Assembly (NCBI RefSeq): GCF_000003855.2
Contig: NW_003101675.1
Coordinates: forward strand, 1,067,175 to 1,131,174
From: Blastomyces gilchristii SLH14081
Lineage: Eukaryota; Ascomycota; Eurotiomycetes; Onygenales; Ajellomycetaceae
Direction of reading: 5' to 3'
DNA: 64,000 bases
Below, in pieces: positions 21,027 to 32,660 of this stretch; position 1 is the first letter of the stretch, and the number at the start of each line of letters is the position of its first letter. The notes under the pieces were generated by a model. The model saw nothing but the letters and a program-made list of their open reading frames with translations, had not been told where the DNA came from and searched no databases. The translations under genes were made by a program, and so were the position numbers.

Positions 21027-22269
21027 ATGGCTTCGGTAACGACGTCTATCGGCCGGGCCGCTTTGGTCCTCTGTAGACAGACAGCCCCAAAACGGAGCGC
21101 GATACGCCCCAATGCTTTCAGACCACAACGGCAATTTGCGCCATTCAGCCATGCCAGCCAGCTGAAGCAAAATGATTTACTCGAAGTACCCGAATACTCT
21201 ACAGACCTCCTTGACGGATCGGAACGTGCTCAATATGATGCAATGGCTCCGGACCAGCGAGAGACATTCGACCGTGAGTTCACGACACTCGCCAAGACGC
21301 TGCGCGAACAAGGTCTTGGGCAGACGATGAACGAAATCCATAAAGAAGCGGGCCCGTTTATAGGCTGGACGGGTGGGAATGAGGATGTTGAAGATTATTT
21401 TAACGACGACATTCACAGGCTTCACTCTGAGCCTTACATGCAGGACGGAATGACGAGTATGGCATACGACGAGCTAGAACAACACCGGGAGTTAAGAGAA
21501 TTCGCTCGAATTGCGGCATGGGAAATGCCATTGCTTAGCAGTATGTTTTTCAGTTTCCACTCTCTCTTCTTGGATTACATGCTGTCTACCAGGTGGCTCC
21601 TTGTGGCGCCTAATTACACAACATTACTAATTTTTATCTCACCTTCCAGATCATGCAAAGCCTTTCACCCTACCAGATGAGACCCATCTCCTCCGATTCC
21701 GATACACCACATACATGGGAGAGACACACCCAGCCGAAACCAAGGTCGTCGTCGAATTCTGTTCGAAAGATTTAGTCCCCAACTACCTTACCGAAGAGCA
21801 GCGCATAACGCTATTAAAATTGGTCGGTCCCCGCTACAACCCCGACCAAGACCTCATCCGCATGTCAGCGGAAAACTATCCCACCCGTGCCCAGAACAAG
21901 CGATACCTGGGCGATCTAGTGGATAGTTTGATCAAGGAGGCGAAGGAGGGTGACTCCTTCGCAGATGTCCCCTTGGACCTCCGCCACCACAAGCCGAAGA
22001 CAAAGTTGAACTTCCCCAAAGAATGGGCGATGACAGAAGAGAGGAAACAGCAGCTACAGGAGAGGAGGGAGAGGCTAAGACTCACGGAAGCCGCGAAGGC
22101 TACTATTACTGATGGAAACGAGGTGATACAACAGGCGATCAACAGCATTCCCGCTCTTAACCCCGCCCTTCAGGTGGGTGCTGGAGACGAGCATGCTGGA
22201 AAGGAACCCGTGCTCGTACGAGCTAGGAGTGCTCCTGCCCCATGGAAACCGTTCTCTGGACGACGCTAA
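21027..22269 (+). CDS. RSM24: Mitochondrial small-subunit ribosomal protein mS35 (Rsm24 type), 377 aa
   Basis: Exons are 21027-21540 and 21650-22269; the 109-bp intron has donor GTATGT, a CTAAT branch-like motif and acceptor CAG. The joined frame gives 377 residues. The first 40 are Arg/Ser/Ala-rich and lack acidic residues, a typical mitochondrial targeting sequence. The conserved core follows: YDAMAPDQRETFDREF, EHR-like ELREFARIAAWEMPLLS, then PFTLPDETHLLRFRYTTYMGETHPAETKVVV and the LTEEQRITLLKLVGPRYNPDQDLIRMSAENYPTRAQNKRYL block that characterises Rsm24/mS35. The C-terminal 100 residues are charged and helical. It is a structural part of the mitoribosomal 37S subunit. The first ATG of the frame is used, as it supplies the presequence. 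Confidence 0.93.
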
Positions 22270-23141
22270 TGGGTTGTTTGCTTCTTTATCCACTTCGTTT
22301 CGAGTTAATTTTTTTTACCGTGTTGTTTTTCCCCTTTTTTTGAAAGGGTTGCATCAAATAGATGGTTTTGCAATCTGTACATTATTGGTGGTATTGCAGC
22401 TCAAATTTTTAACGAAGTATTGTATCATATTCTTTTCATTATTCGCCATTTTTTTCTAGGAGAATGGGAACTGTAAGACCGGAGCCAAAAGAGACAAATT
22501 TTTTTTTCTTTTTTTAATTCATATAATAGCGCTATCTTAGGGGGGGGGAACAAGCTGAGCCACCATCTTTCAATGCCGCGGGAATGGGCGGGTGCTGCTG
22601 AACCTAACTAAATACAGAAAGAAACATGCCTGTGCTGATCGTAAAAGAAAAAAAGAAAAAATCATACGCATCTTCAGGGGTATATTTTTTCCGCCTCAGT
22701 GATAATAAACAGAGGTGCAGTGGGTTATAGGCTTGCGGAACACAGCCATCGAAGGGAAGGGGGGACCCAATATCTTTGGTCCAACGCTATTATATCACAA
22801 GAAATCCAATACAGTGGACTGAACATATAGGTGCTCAGTACATGAATCTGACTTCGAAGGGTACACCAAGGAAAAGGCCTGATTGAATGATTAAAAAGAA
22901 AAATGAAAATGAAAAAAATGAAAAAAATAAACAATTACAAAGGGGTTGTTTGAAAATAAGGGGACAGGGGGCAATTGTCATTCACTTAACAACATCAAGA
23001 ATCGAAAAGAAAAACTCAGGACGTCTCTGGTCTCAAAACCCAAGAATTATTGGGCGAAGCGAAAATCCATCACCTCAGTTGGGAGGAGGATAGGCGCAGG
23101 GAATGTAGCCTTTAAGAAAGCTCTGCTCTGATAGAAACCTT
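22270..23141. other. Convergent spacer between mS35 and the CCCH protein gene
   Basis: 3' flanks of two convergent genes: T-rich on the left, A-rich (AATGAAAA repeats at about 22900-22930) on the right, with a 9-base G run near 22540. Nothing coding is supported. Confidence 0.7.
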
Positions 23142-25011
23142 TTAGTTGCGTTCATGGCGGCTGGTGCCGTCATTGAGGCCAAGTCCAAAGGGATCATTCT
23201 TTGCAATCTGCTTCATACGGCGCTGACGCCAATCCATACCGTTCTGGTTGTGCCCAATTGGCTTGAGAGAGGGGTTGGGACTGCCATAGCGGACGATGTC
23301 ACCGAAATGGGCGGCGCGAGTACCGGTGGTGTTTTCATTAGGACCAGGTGTTGCAGTGCCACGAACAGGCTCCATTGCCCATGCGGAATTGGCAGAGCGG
23401 AAGGCTTGCCTGCGAGGCGGAGAGCGGACAGGGGTTGAGAAGGAGGAAACGCGTCCGGCATGGCTGTAGGTGGTCGAAGCCGGCGTGTTGCGGATCGCGC
23501 CTTCAGCTGGGAACGGGCTGTTGAAAGCAGAGGGATTCAACTTGTGGGTCGCAAGTGGTTCAGGAGTCATTGGTCGCTGCGGCCCAGTCACAGCCATGGA
23601 GTTAAATGGAGGAAGGAGGCGGGAGGCCATGTCATTGTTGATGCGGTTAGTCACAGCCCAGATGGAGTGAGTTCCAGAGCCATTGTTCTGGCTGTGCGGA
23701 TGCTGGTTTGCTGCAGTGTTTGCAGGGTTGACAAAAGCCATAGTGTTCACCCCAGTGGGAACCGCAGGGCTGGGTGCACAGAAGCCAACAGGCTCATGAA
23801 CAGCAGATCGCTGAATGACATCCATCACATTGTTACAGCCTACAGTCTGGACAGGAGTTCCTGCCAACATGCCTTGAGAACTCTGTGAAACAAGGCCGAA
23901 ATCTCCCCAAACTGCTTTGTCACCAGCCATGGACAATCCCCTATTGATTTCTTCTGGTAGAGAAGAGCGGATAGCAGGATGCATCATGTGCACTCCCATC
24001 TCACGGGCAAATCGGGCCTCATTTGGACCAAAAGTCGCGCCAGCAACTGGAGCGTAGCTAAGTGCACCGTTTGCAACTTCTCCTTCAGTGACCCCTACGT
24101 TGAATCTTGGGGGAGGCAACGCGAATCTAGGGACTGGGACTGGTGCCATTGGGCCCGTCTGCCTCCAGCTACGTCCAGCGATCGTGCGTGAGTCGTTTCC
24201 ATCAGACCCAACGATGCTTTTGACCTTATACTTCTCACGATACCAGCGGGGGATATCACGAAGCCCAAGGCGTCCCAAGGTTTCAGCATCTCTAGGCATA
24301 TCGTGCTTGTAAAGACATCCTGTGACTACTTAATACGACTGAAATGGTTAAGAAATAAGGAAAAAAGAGTTTGGGAATATCAACATACCCTGCTGCGCAT
24401 AGTCACACTCCCCGCGACGGATCCAGTAAGAGCAATACTCCTTTTTGGGAGTGGTTTTTGGGTTTTTCACATTCTGAGACCCGGCCCCTATGTTTCGGGA
24501 TGGGGTGTCATCCTATTTGTTTATTACCCCCTTATTAGCTTAAAAGAAGGACATGAGACGACAGTGGAGTGTTGAATCTACTCACCAACTTCACGAGCTC
24601 CTGGCCAGTGTTGGCAACAGTGTTGTCGTTTACTCCGTTTCTCCACGCCATAATGGTGCGTTCCTCAGAACTGGGGTTCCAAATCACAGCATCAACACCC
24701 CTAGCTTGACGAAAGATTCCATCCCCACCAATCGTAATAGCAGACTGGGGTGCCATAGCCGTTTCCGCATTGGACTCTCCATTGGCCATTTCAGCATTAA
24801 TGGCATGAGTATTGCCATTGACAGCGACGTCGATGGTATAGAACTGACCACGAGCGTTCACAGTCCCCAGATTCTCCATCCCATTCGCATGGTCGATTTG
24901 ACCTAGACAGCGAGGAACACCACGAATGGTTACAAAGGGAGGCAATTCGTCGACTGCAATAAGTGCAGTGACAGCTCCGCTTGGGCGGGTGATACAAAAC
25001 TCAGGTTGCAT
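23142..25011 (-). CDS. CCCH-type zinc-finger protein, 575 aa
   Basis: Minus-strand exons are 25011-24586, 24512-24389 and 24319-23142. Introns are 73 and 69 bp with donors GTGAGT and GTATGT. The product has 575 residues. A single C-x8-C-x6-C-x3-H finger uses Cys169, Cys178, Cys185 and His189. It is split by intron 2 and followed by the LGLRDIPRWYREKY motif typical of an uncharacterised Eurotiomycete family. The N-terminal 140 residues (starting PEFCITRPSGAVTALIAVDELP) form a second conserved block, perhaps a small beta domain. The C-terminal 330 residues are Pro/Ser/Asn-rich and low in complexity. CCCH fingers usually bind single-stranded RNA, so a role in mRNA metabolism is a fair guess; no function is established. 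The ATG is chosen because the 540 bases upstream lack any other ATG. Confidence 0.87.
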
Positions 25012-25552
25012 TGTCAATTGCTGTTTGTCCTCCTGAAGTTTTGAGATAGGTAATGAAAACAGGTTCAAGGTTATGATCAGTTTCACGCACAAAGCAATAA
25101 TAAACACAGTAGTTGAATGAAGAAGCCAAACAAGAGCACCAAACAGTAAATAACAGTTGGAGGAGACGAAAAGCAAGTAAAGGAGGAAGTGTGCGAAAAG
25201 TTAAGCGAAGCAGTTGAGAACAGAAAGCTCGAGCAAAGAGAAGAGGAGGAAGATGAGAAGGAAGAAGAAGAAGACGAAGAAACTGAAAGAGACTGAGATC
25301 TTAAGATGAGGGGTTTGAACAATATTCACACGGTGTAGAGGTGAATAATGTTTTGATATATTCAATTTGTTTAAACAAAACAAAGCAACTGAAGGTTGTT
25401 GGGCCGGAGAAGAATGCCGTTGTGATGGTGACCACTGTAGCGAGGAGAAAAGCGTAGAATTCAACAACACTGAGAATAACACAGAAAATCAGATGAAAAA
25501 GATAAGAGAAAGCAATGTAGACTGTGACTCTAAAATATAATATAGAAGTACC
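25012..25552 (-). promoter_or_regulatory. ATG-free leader/promoter of the CCCH gene
   Basis: On the gene strand no ATG occurs for about 540 bases before the start codon. The part at 25200-25300 is a strong CT tract (GA-rich on the + strand). An acceptor-like pyrimidine-AG just upstream of the start (about 25030) hints at a leader intron. As with the channel gene, this pattern fits a long scanned 5' leader. Confidence 0.5.
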
Positions 25553-26198
25553 ATCCAAAAAAGATGCAATTCATATAGCTACTCATGCTCAAAATTCTAG
25601 AGAGACTGAGGAATAATAATCCATTAAATAGAATAATAGAGAGATTCTAGAGAAGAAGTGAATGAATAGAAGAAGTTCACTATTTGCCACATAGGTACCT
25701 ATGTGCGTATACAAGTTAAGAGAAAAAGAGAAGAGAAATGGAAACAGCAGAGGTTCTGTTTCTGTTTTGTTGAGCCATTATTCACAATTGACTGAGGAGC
25801 AGTTTGCCAACATCTTTTCCCCCAGAGAGTAGTTTGTTCCCAACGTATCCACGATGACATCTGGCAGTGTGACCGACCCAGCCCTTAGCTCTCGGTACCC
25901 TGCATTATATCATGTACAATAATACATGTACAATCAAAAGATATATGTACCAGCGCCCCACGAAAACCATTAGCATGGACCTAGATGAAGAGTAGATGAT
26001 AGGTGTTCCTGAACAACAGTTCAATACCCAGCAGAGTGAACACATTGTCAATCTTGGAACAGATTCATGACACTCAGGTCAATCAGGCCAAACCAGGAGG
26101 CCCCTTTTCATTGACTGAAGGGTTTTGTAACAGGTCAAAATCACTGGACTTAAACTCAACAATGTCAATGCTTTATAAAGGAGCTAGTAGCGGAGAAC

Positions 26199-26222
26199 AA
26201 AAAAAAAAAAAAAAAAAAAAAA
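26199..26222. repeat. A24 homopolymer
   Basis: Pure A run in intergenic DNA; a likely length-variable site. Confidence 0.95.
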
Positions 26223-26667
26223 GGATATCATATCTTGAATCCCCCGGTGTGTTCAGGCTCGACCGCTTGCTAGGCCCTGAGTAGGTAGCTAGGCTAATTA
26301 CCCACAGTCCTTTGAAACGGAGGAAGGCTAAGTATGATCTCTCCATACATAGTATGAGAATAGAGCCATAGAATAGCTTTTCAAGCTGCCACCTGGAATA
26401 GAGAGTCCGTTGTCTTTTCAGAGGGATTTCCAAAGAAAACGTTTGTATGAACAACATAGAAGATGGAATAAGGCCGACAGCACTCCATCTCTCTCTGAGG
26501 TTGCAGGCCAGATAACGTTGGGAAAAATGAAGAGATTAATTGCTCTCTATTATGGCGGGTTGTTAAACAGGCTGTGGCTCGAATTTGGGCAACCTTTTGT
26601 GCTTTGCCATTGTGGCCTTGTATTTTGCAACACTTGGCATCATGGAACGCGGCGTGACGGTGGGATT

Positions 26668-26722
26668 TTTCTTTCTTTTTTTCTTTCTTTTTTTCTTTCT
26701 TTTTTTCTTTTCTTCTTCCTTA
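26668..26722. repeat. TTTC-rich low-complexity tract
   Basis: Repeated TTTCTTTTT units. They create false Phe/Leu or Lys/Arg frames on the two strands. Confidence 0.9.
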
Positions 26723-27476
26723 ACTAGATCTGGATGGAGAGAGGATATCACCCGAGACCTACGTTTATGTAATGATCCCCATGGCCTGGATAAATATGCC
26801 CTTGTGTCCATCCGCGAGAGGTGGGCATGTCAGCGCGCAAGGAACAAAAGGGCGCTTGGGTCATTCCCATGTTTCTGATAGGAAAGTAGCAAACAGACAA
26901 CCCGTGTGCACCCTAACAATGAAAGACACCAGCGACGACAGGTTTAGAAAGCGAAATATACTCCTTGTGTTCTGCAACTCCTGCCTACGAGTAAGTGGTG
27001 CTGTCAAATTTTTGCTGCTTTTCGGACAGAATTATATCCAGGCTGGCATTTATTACCTATTTGAGATTAGCTTCAAAGAGTGAGTCACTAATAACTAATC
27101 ATTGATTCAATGTTGCTTATTTGAAATTCTCAATTTTCACGAGGAAATTTCTACCAAATGCCTTTGTTGATGGTCTTAAGCTAAAGCTTCAAAATATCTA
27201 ATAACGGACCGTTCTACTTTAGAGTAAAATTAGCAGCGGAATTTAAAAACAAAGGTCCGCTCTAGTGTGATCTTTTTGCTCTCGTCCCAATAACACACCC
27301 CCCCTATAAACATCGAAAATCGCATGCGAACTTCAAGCTGATATGATACATTTCGCAAATTTAAAGAAGAAAAAAAAAAAAAATACACGAGTAAATACCG
27401 AGAACCCTCGCCATAAATAAATTAATACATCATGGCATCATGGCTTTGCGCGTCGAAAAGAATTGGAGGATCATTT

Positions 27477-30400
27477 CTACCTAGACCCACTGGGAGATAG
27501 ATAAGGATAATATGGGTATGACTGTTGTGGGTGTGTGGGCAGCGATCGTGGTAGATACGGATGAGATGCCGTATTAGTTTGGTCTGGATGATGCGATGGA
27601 AGTGGCGGATTGGCAGGAAGATATGCTGCTACGTTTTGGGCTGGGTGAAAAATCGGTGGAGGAGGGGGGGCCTGAGGCAAGGAATCCTCCTTACCCTTGG
27701 CTAGCTTGAGCTTTTTCCTCCTCACCAGGTCGCCTCGAATGCCTCGTAGATACTTGGTGGCCTCGTCAACTAATGCCCGCTGTTCGGGGCTTTCCTTCAG
27801 GGAGCCGAGCATTAAAGCAACTTGGGTTTCCGAGTTGAGGTGGGGACATGTTCGCCCGCGCCCATAATGCGCGATCCCACAAAGTCCACAATGTTCAACA
27901 CCAGCTAATTTCAGCGGGCAGTGTCCGGTTTGATGAATTTGATCGCAGGCTACGCAGCGGCGCACTGGACAGGATGTAGTACTGGATTCTCCACTCCCAT
28001 CCATTGTGCTATCTAACTCCAAGCTGACATCGGGCACTGTGGTCCGCTTGAAAGGGCGTACTAGAAAATAGAAGTTAGCATCTCAATGATCACGGAAACC
28101 AACGGTATGAAATTTAATACCTTTAGTAGACTGTTTGCCTCCCATATCCTTTCCGGTACCCGATTTGCGAGACTCGCTGACAAAATCGCCATCAGTATCA
28201 GCATCCTCAGGATCAGATTCAGGGCCAAATGATTGAAATTCTGCATCGGTATCGTCTTTTCCTGAGGCTTTCGGTGATGACAACAGATGCCCCTCTACAC
28301 CGCGATACTGAAAGGCATAGTCAACCGTTTGACGCTTGCGCTTTCCCCGTCCTAATGCTTGAGCGTTTGCTTTCGCCTCTTCGGCAGCGATACGTTCGCG
28401 TTCCTGTAGAATCTTGTTCCATACTGTATCATTTGGAGTCGCCGTTTCCGAATCGCCTAATTTGTCTGAGAGTGTGTCATTTACCCACACCCTGGCGAAG
28501 CTGAACTGGGACTCAGCGGAGCCATCATCTCCAGCTTTTGTATTTTCGATCTGACTTCGGTCAAGGAGCTTTTCAATTGACTCGTTATCATAGTGAATAT
28601 CGTCCGTGGTAGCATCGTCAAAGAGGGCATCTGCTCCGTGGCGAAGGATGGCCTCCAAATCAACTTCTGTGTCATCCTCCGCGTCCATATGCTCAATTAA
28701 GACCTGGTCTAGAGCCATCTTCTTTTTGCCGATTTGCATAATTTTCTCTTCCGCGGATCCCTTGGTCACCAATTGGAAAACGAGGACTTTCTTTCGTTGA
28801 CCGATTCGATGCGCTCTCGACAGAGCTTGAATGTCCTGATGTGGGTTAAAATCAGGGTCCATAATGATAACCGTGTCCGCAGTTGCCAGATTAATCCCAA
28901 CACCTCCAGACCGAGTAGATAGCAAGAAAGCAAAGTATGGTGAATCGGGAGCGTTAAAATCATCAATCTGCTTCTGTTTTTGGAGAGACGACATAGAACC
29001 ATCAAGGCGGCGGTGTAGCAGACCCAGGCCGTCGAGAAAATCTTCAACCACATCCAGGTTATCCAGAAATTGACTAAATATTAATACGCGATGGCCCCTT
29101 TCTTGTAGCTTAGGCAAGAGCATTTCCAACAATTGAAGTTTCGATGAAGCTTCCACCAAATTTCGGTGGGACAAAGCCGCACTGATAGCCCGCTCTTCAA
29201 TGGCTTTAGAGTAGACAAAGGGATGGCATAAACATTTCCGAAGCTGCATCAAAATGTTGTTCAGATTGTGATGTTCCGTCCGTTTCAGTGTACCGCCTGG
29301 GGTTTTCTTGAAAATCGACTGAATCAGTTGTGGGTTCTTGGCTAAAATCGATTTATAAAGCTTCTTCTGCACAACACTCATTGTAACTGGTAGAATGATC
29401 TGTGCCATTGGTGGTAAAAATGTCAGAACCTGAGCTTTTGTTCGGCGAAGAAAGTAGGGACGGATCATGTCATGTAGTTCAGTAAGCGTCTCTTTTGTAA
29501 AATCTCCCCCATATTGCTGCTCGAGGGCCTCAGCATTCTTAGACGGGTCGCAAAATTGGATGATATTGAATAACTCGCGAATATTATTCTGTAGAGGTGT
29601 GCCGGTAAGAAGTATTTTGAACGGGAAGTTGATGCGCGTCAAAGCTTCGTACAACAGATTTTTGTCGTTCTTCAAGCGCTGACCTTCATCAACAACTAAT
29701 CCAGCCCAGGGGATGTTCGAAAACAGTCGTCTCGCCGTCTCATCTATCATTGACTCGTACGAAGTTACAACGATATGACATCGAAGATCTGAAGAGCCAT
29801 CCGGAAACATTTCATAATCATGTGCGATTTTCCTCGCCGCCGAGGAGCCGTAATATGTCACAACCCGTAGCTTGGGTGCCCAGACCTTTATTTCCCGACG
29901 CCAATTAGGGCATGTAGAATTAGGAACGACAACAAGAAAAGGCCAACATCTGTGGTCGTGAACTAGGGTCGCAAGAAGCGCAATTACTTGAATTGTTTTC
30001 CCCAACCCCATCTCATCAGCAAGGATGGCATTTTGTTCTTTGTACCACATGTAGTAGAGCCAGTTCAAGCCATCCTTTTGGTAATCCATGATTTGGCCAC
30101 CTGTTAGCAAGGGAGGCTGGGTTTTTTTAACCAGCTGTGTAGCAAAATCTTTGGACCTTGCGGTAGCTAAATTTTTCTTCAATATGTGACTTTTTGGCAC
30201 ACGCACGTATTTCCCAGCAACCCAATTTTGGTATGCCATCTGATAATCATGCCAGCGCTCAGTCTCTTTAGGCGATGGAATTGTTTCCCACACAGCGTCC
30301 TCATATGGTAGGCCCTTATACTTGACATAGATCTTGGATACCTCTTTGACGCGGGCCATATCAATTTCGAGTGATGAGTTGCTGACCACATTCGAGTATT

Positions 30401-32235
30401 CCAAGTCAAAAATTATGTCAACACGTAAAAACTCTTCCGGGATAGCGTCTTCTTTTGATATTATCGGCTTCAAGGATTTTGAAGATTTACTGAATGCTTT
30501 CCGGGTGGCAGGGGCGGCCTTGGCCCAAACCCACGGGCCAGGCATCCATGACGTTTGGAAGTAAGACTTTTTTCGCCATTTTATTAAATACTCCTTCGCA
30601 ATTTCCTCCATCATATCTGAAGTATATCCAGGAATGAAGCTGTTAAGGTCAACTGGGCGCCAAGCAACAAGAGTTTCTATATCACCAGGCATACTGGCGC
30701 AGTCCTCACAGGTAAACCGCCTGGAATATTTTCTAAACCTTTGCTCGCTGTCATCTGCACCATCACTCTCTTCCAGGCTGTGGGAGGGATTTCGATTTTC
30801 ACCTCTAGGAGGGAGATGATTCATATGCCAAGCACGCTCGCATGAAGCACACCGAAACAGGATAGAATCCACATTATACAAGGGAATGTCAACATTGGTT
30901 ATGGGATCGGAACCACCGTTCTCTTCCCTTAGTTTCTGCTCCTCACGGGCCGTCATTCGTTGTCTTAACGGTTTTGACAGTGGGCCGAGTTGATGGCATT
31001 GAGCACAAGCACCCTGGTGAGGAGCAAGGATGTCTTTTGTGTGGGCAGAGCCTAAACAGCGTCGGCACTGCAGAACAAAATCTGCTTCCCCAACCTTAGT
31101 TACTAAGTGCTCCCTTTGGTTGCGAGGACCAAGACATTTCTGGTGATATGATGTAGTGCATCCTTGGCAGAATATGAGAGGACCCTTTTCATAATCAACA
31201 GAGAGACAAGCGTTGCACAGATGTCGATGGCGGGTTCGAAAAGGGTCGTCCTTTGAAAGCTTCCTGAAGAATTCCTTTGTGGCTGAATATTTCACCTGGG
31301 GTATGTCATCTTCTGCTTCTGAAATATCATCTTCTAGGCGTTCTGTCATGCATTTTAACGACTTGACTCTCTGTGAGGACCGCACGCCGATTTGGGGTTT
31401 GTCAAAATTGTAAGACCTGGGGAGCCGTCTAGGACGTCTGGTTCGCTGTCCACGTCTTCCGGGCGGTTCTGAAGATGAGGACTCCATCGATTCATCGTCA
31501 GTATCTGGTCTGGAAGGTCGCATAGGTAGTCGTCTCCGCCTTCTCCGCCGCCCATTGACTGCTGATTCATCAGTTTCGTCCTCGGAGTCCTTAGGGGCTG
31601 TGGTTTGGTGTATACGTGAGGAGCGTCTTCTCGTGGTCCTCGCCCCATGACTAGTTTTTGTGGATGGTTTCGAGAGAGGATCGTCATCTGAAGACAAACT
31701 GAGGGTTGTGGAGTTCACATATAAACTATGTTTCTGGTGTCGCGTTCTACTTGGGCGACGGCGAAGACCTACTGTGCCTTCTTCTGAGGTATCACTGAGC
31801 GTTGGAGGTCTCGGACCAAGCTGACTGTATTGGGAGAGAGCATTCCGTCCGTTGCGAAGTGTTCGGATCAAGTTGGCAGACAGCTGAGATATACAGGTAG
31901 TGAGAAGGAGAACGTGAACATAAAAGGAAGAAATGGGCAGTGAGGGTTCTCACATTAACTGTATCCCCACTTGCGAGTCTCGTGGAATATTTTGGCGGAT
32001 AGGAGTCGTTCGTTTTGTCAATGATTTCTTCAACCTTTAATGAGCCAGGCAAAAAAGCGTAGTCATCCTCATTATCTATTGTTGGTGGGATGATTTGAAT
32101 TATCTGCTTCCTAGCTTTGAGGTCAGATGCTTGGGAGCTTCGGTTGGCATTAACTGCGGTGAATTGGCTCAGGATATTGGCTGCCATCGATGGATCCTCC
32201 TCCGAGCTATAGTACGGGACATTCTGGTTGTCCAT
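27477..32235 (-). CDS. mit1: PHD-chromodomain-SNF2 chromatin remodeler of the Mi-2/Mit1 type, 1542 aa
   Basis: Minus-strand exons are 32235-31954, 31883-28121 and 28060-27477. Introns are 70 and 60 bp with donors GTGAGA and GTATTA. The product has 1542 residues. Residues about 190-260 are Arg/Ser-rich. A PHD-type zinc finger (CNACLSVDYEKGPLIFCQGC...C) lies at about 315-370, with further Cys pairs at about 385-460 and a chromo-like domain at about 575-640. The SNF2 ATPase shows ADEMGLGKT near 712, DEGQRLKN near 822 (DEGQ replacing the usual DEGH) and HRIGQRKK near 1115. The C-terminal exon holds a Cys/His cluster (CVACDQIHQTGHCPLK...CGLCGIAHYGRGRTCPH) typical of fungal Mit1/MIM-like remodelers. 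In fission yeast Mit1 is the ATPase of SHREC, which removes or positions nucleosomes to silence heterochromatin. Assignment to Mit1 rather than another CHD rests on domain order and this tail. Divergent from Mrm1. Confidence 0.9.
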
Positions 32236-32660
32236 AGGTGCGATGGTTACAGGGAATCAGAGCGCAACAAGGGGATGAGTTGTTTCCCTCACATGTGGGT
32301 TTGCAAGGTCAACACCTGATGCAGCCCAGAATCGAAATTGGTCCTGCACTCATATGTGTCACTGTTTGTCGTCGCGAGGTCGTGTTATGGCCAGACAAAT
32401 TGCAGAAAGTGGCTGAACGCCCGCGTCGTGACAGGGATGGCCACTAAACCTGATCGGGTCGAACCAGAGAAACTTGCTGCTGGAACAATAAAAGTCCGAT
32501 ATAAAAAAAATTATTGGCGACAGGAGGTACTGCAAGAGACATCAAACCTTCAATTCAATTATTTTTTGATAGACCACCGTTACATTGGGATAGAAGACAT
32601 ATATCTCATTTGGGTGTTTATTGAGCCCAATTATCAGCCCTGTTGGTATATATTTAAATT
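32236..32660. promoter_or_regulatory. Putative bidirectional promoter, remodeler / Mrm1
   Basis: 425 bp between divergent start codons at 32235 (minus) and 32661 (plus). TATATTTAAA-like sequence lies about 15 bases before the Mrm1 ATG. Otherwise no recognisable sites. Confidence 0.5.

Larger units (their letters stand above)
25553..27476. other. Intergenic spacer
   Basis: No supported gene. It includes A24 at 26199-26222, a (TTTCTTTTT)n tract at about 26668-26722, and AT-rich DNA near 27060-27420 that should be the 3' flank of the remodeler gene. Confidence 0.65.

Noticed and set aside
23460..23888. 142-codon frame antisense to the CCCH gene
   Set aside because: Shadow of the long third exon; composition is that of a complement.
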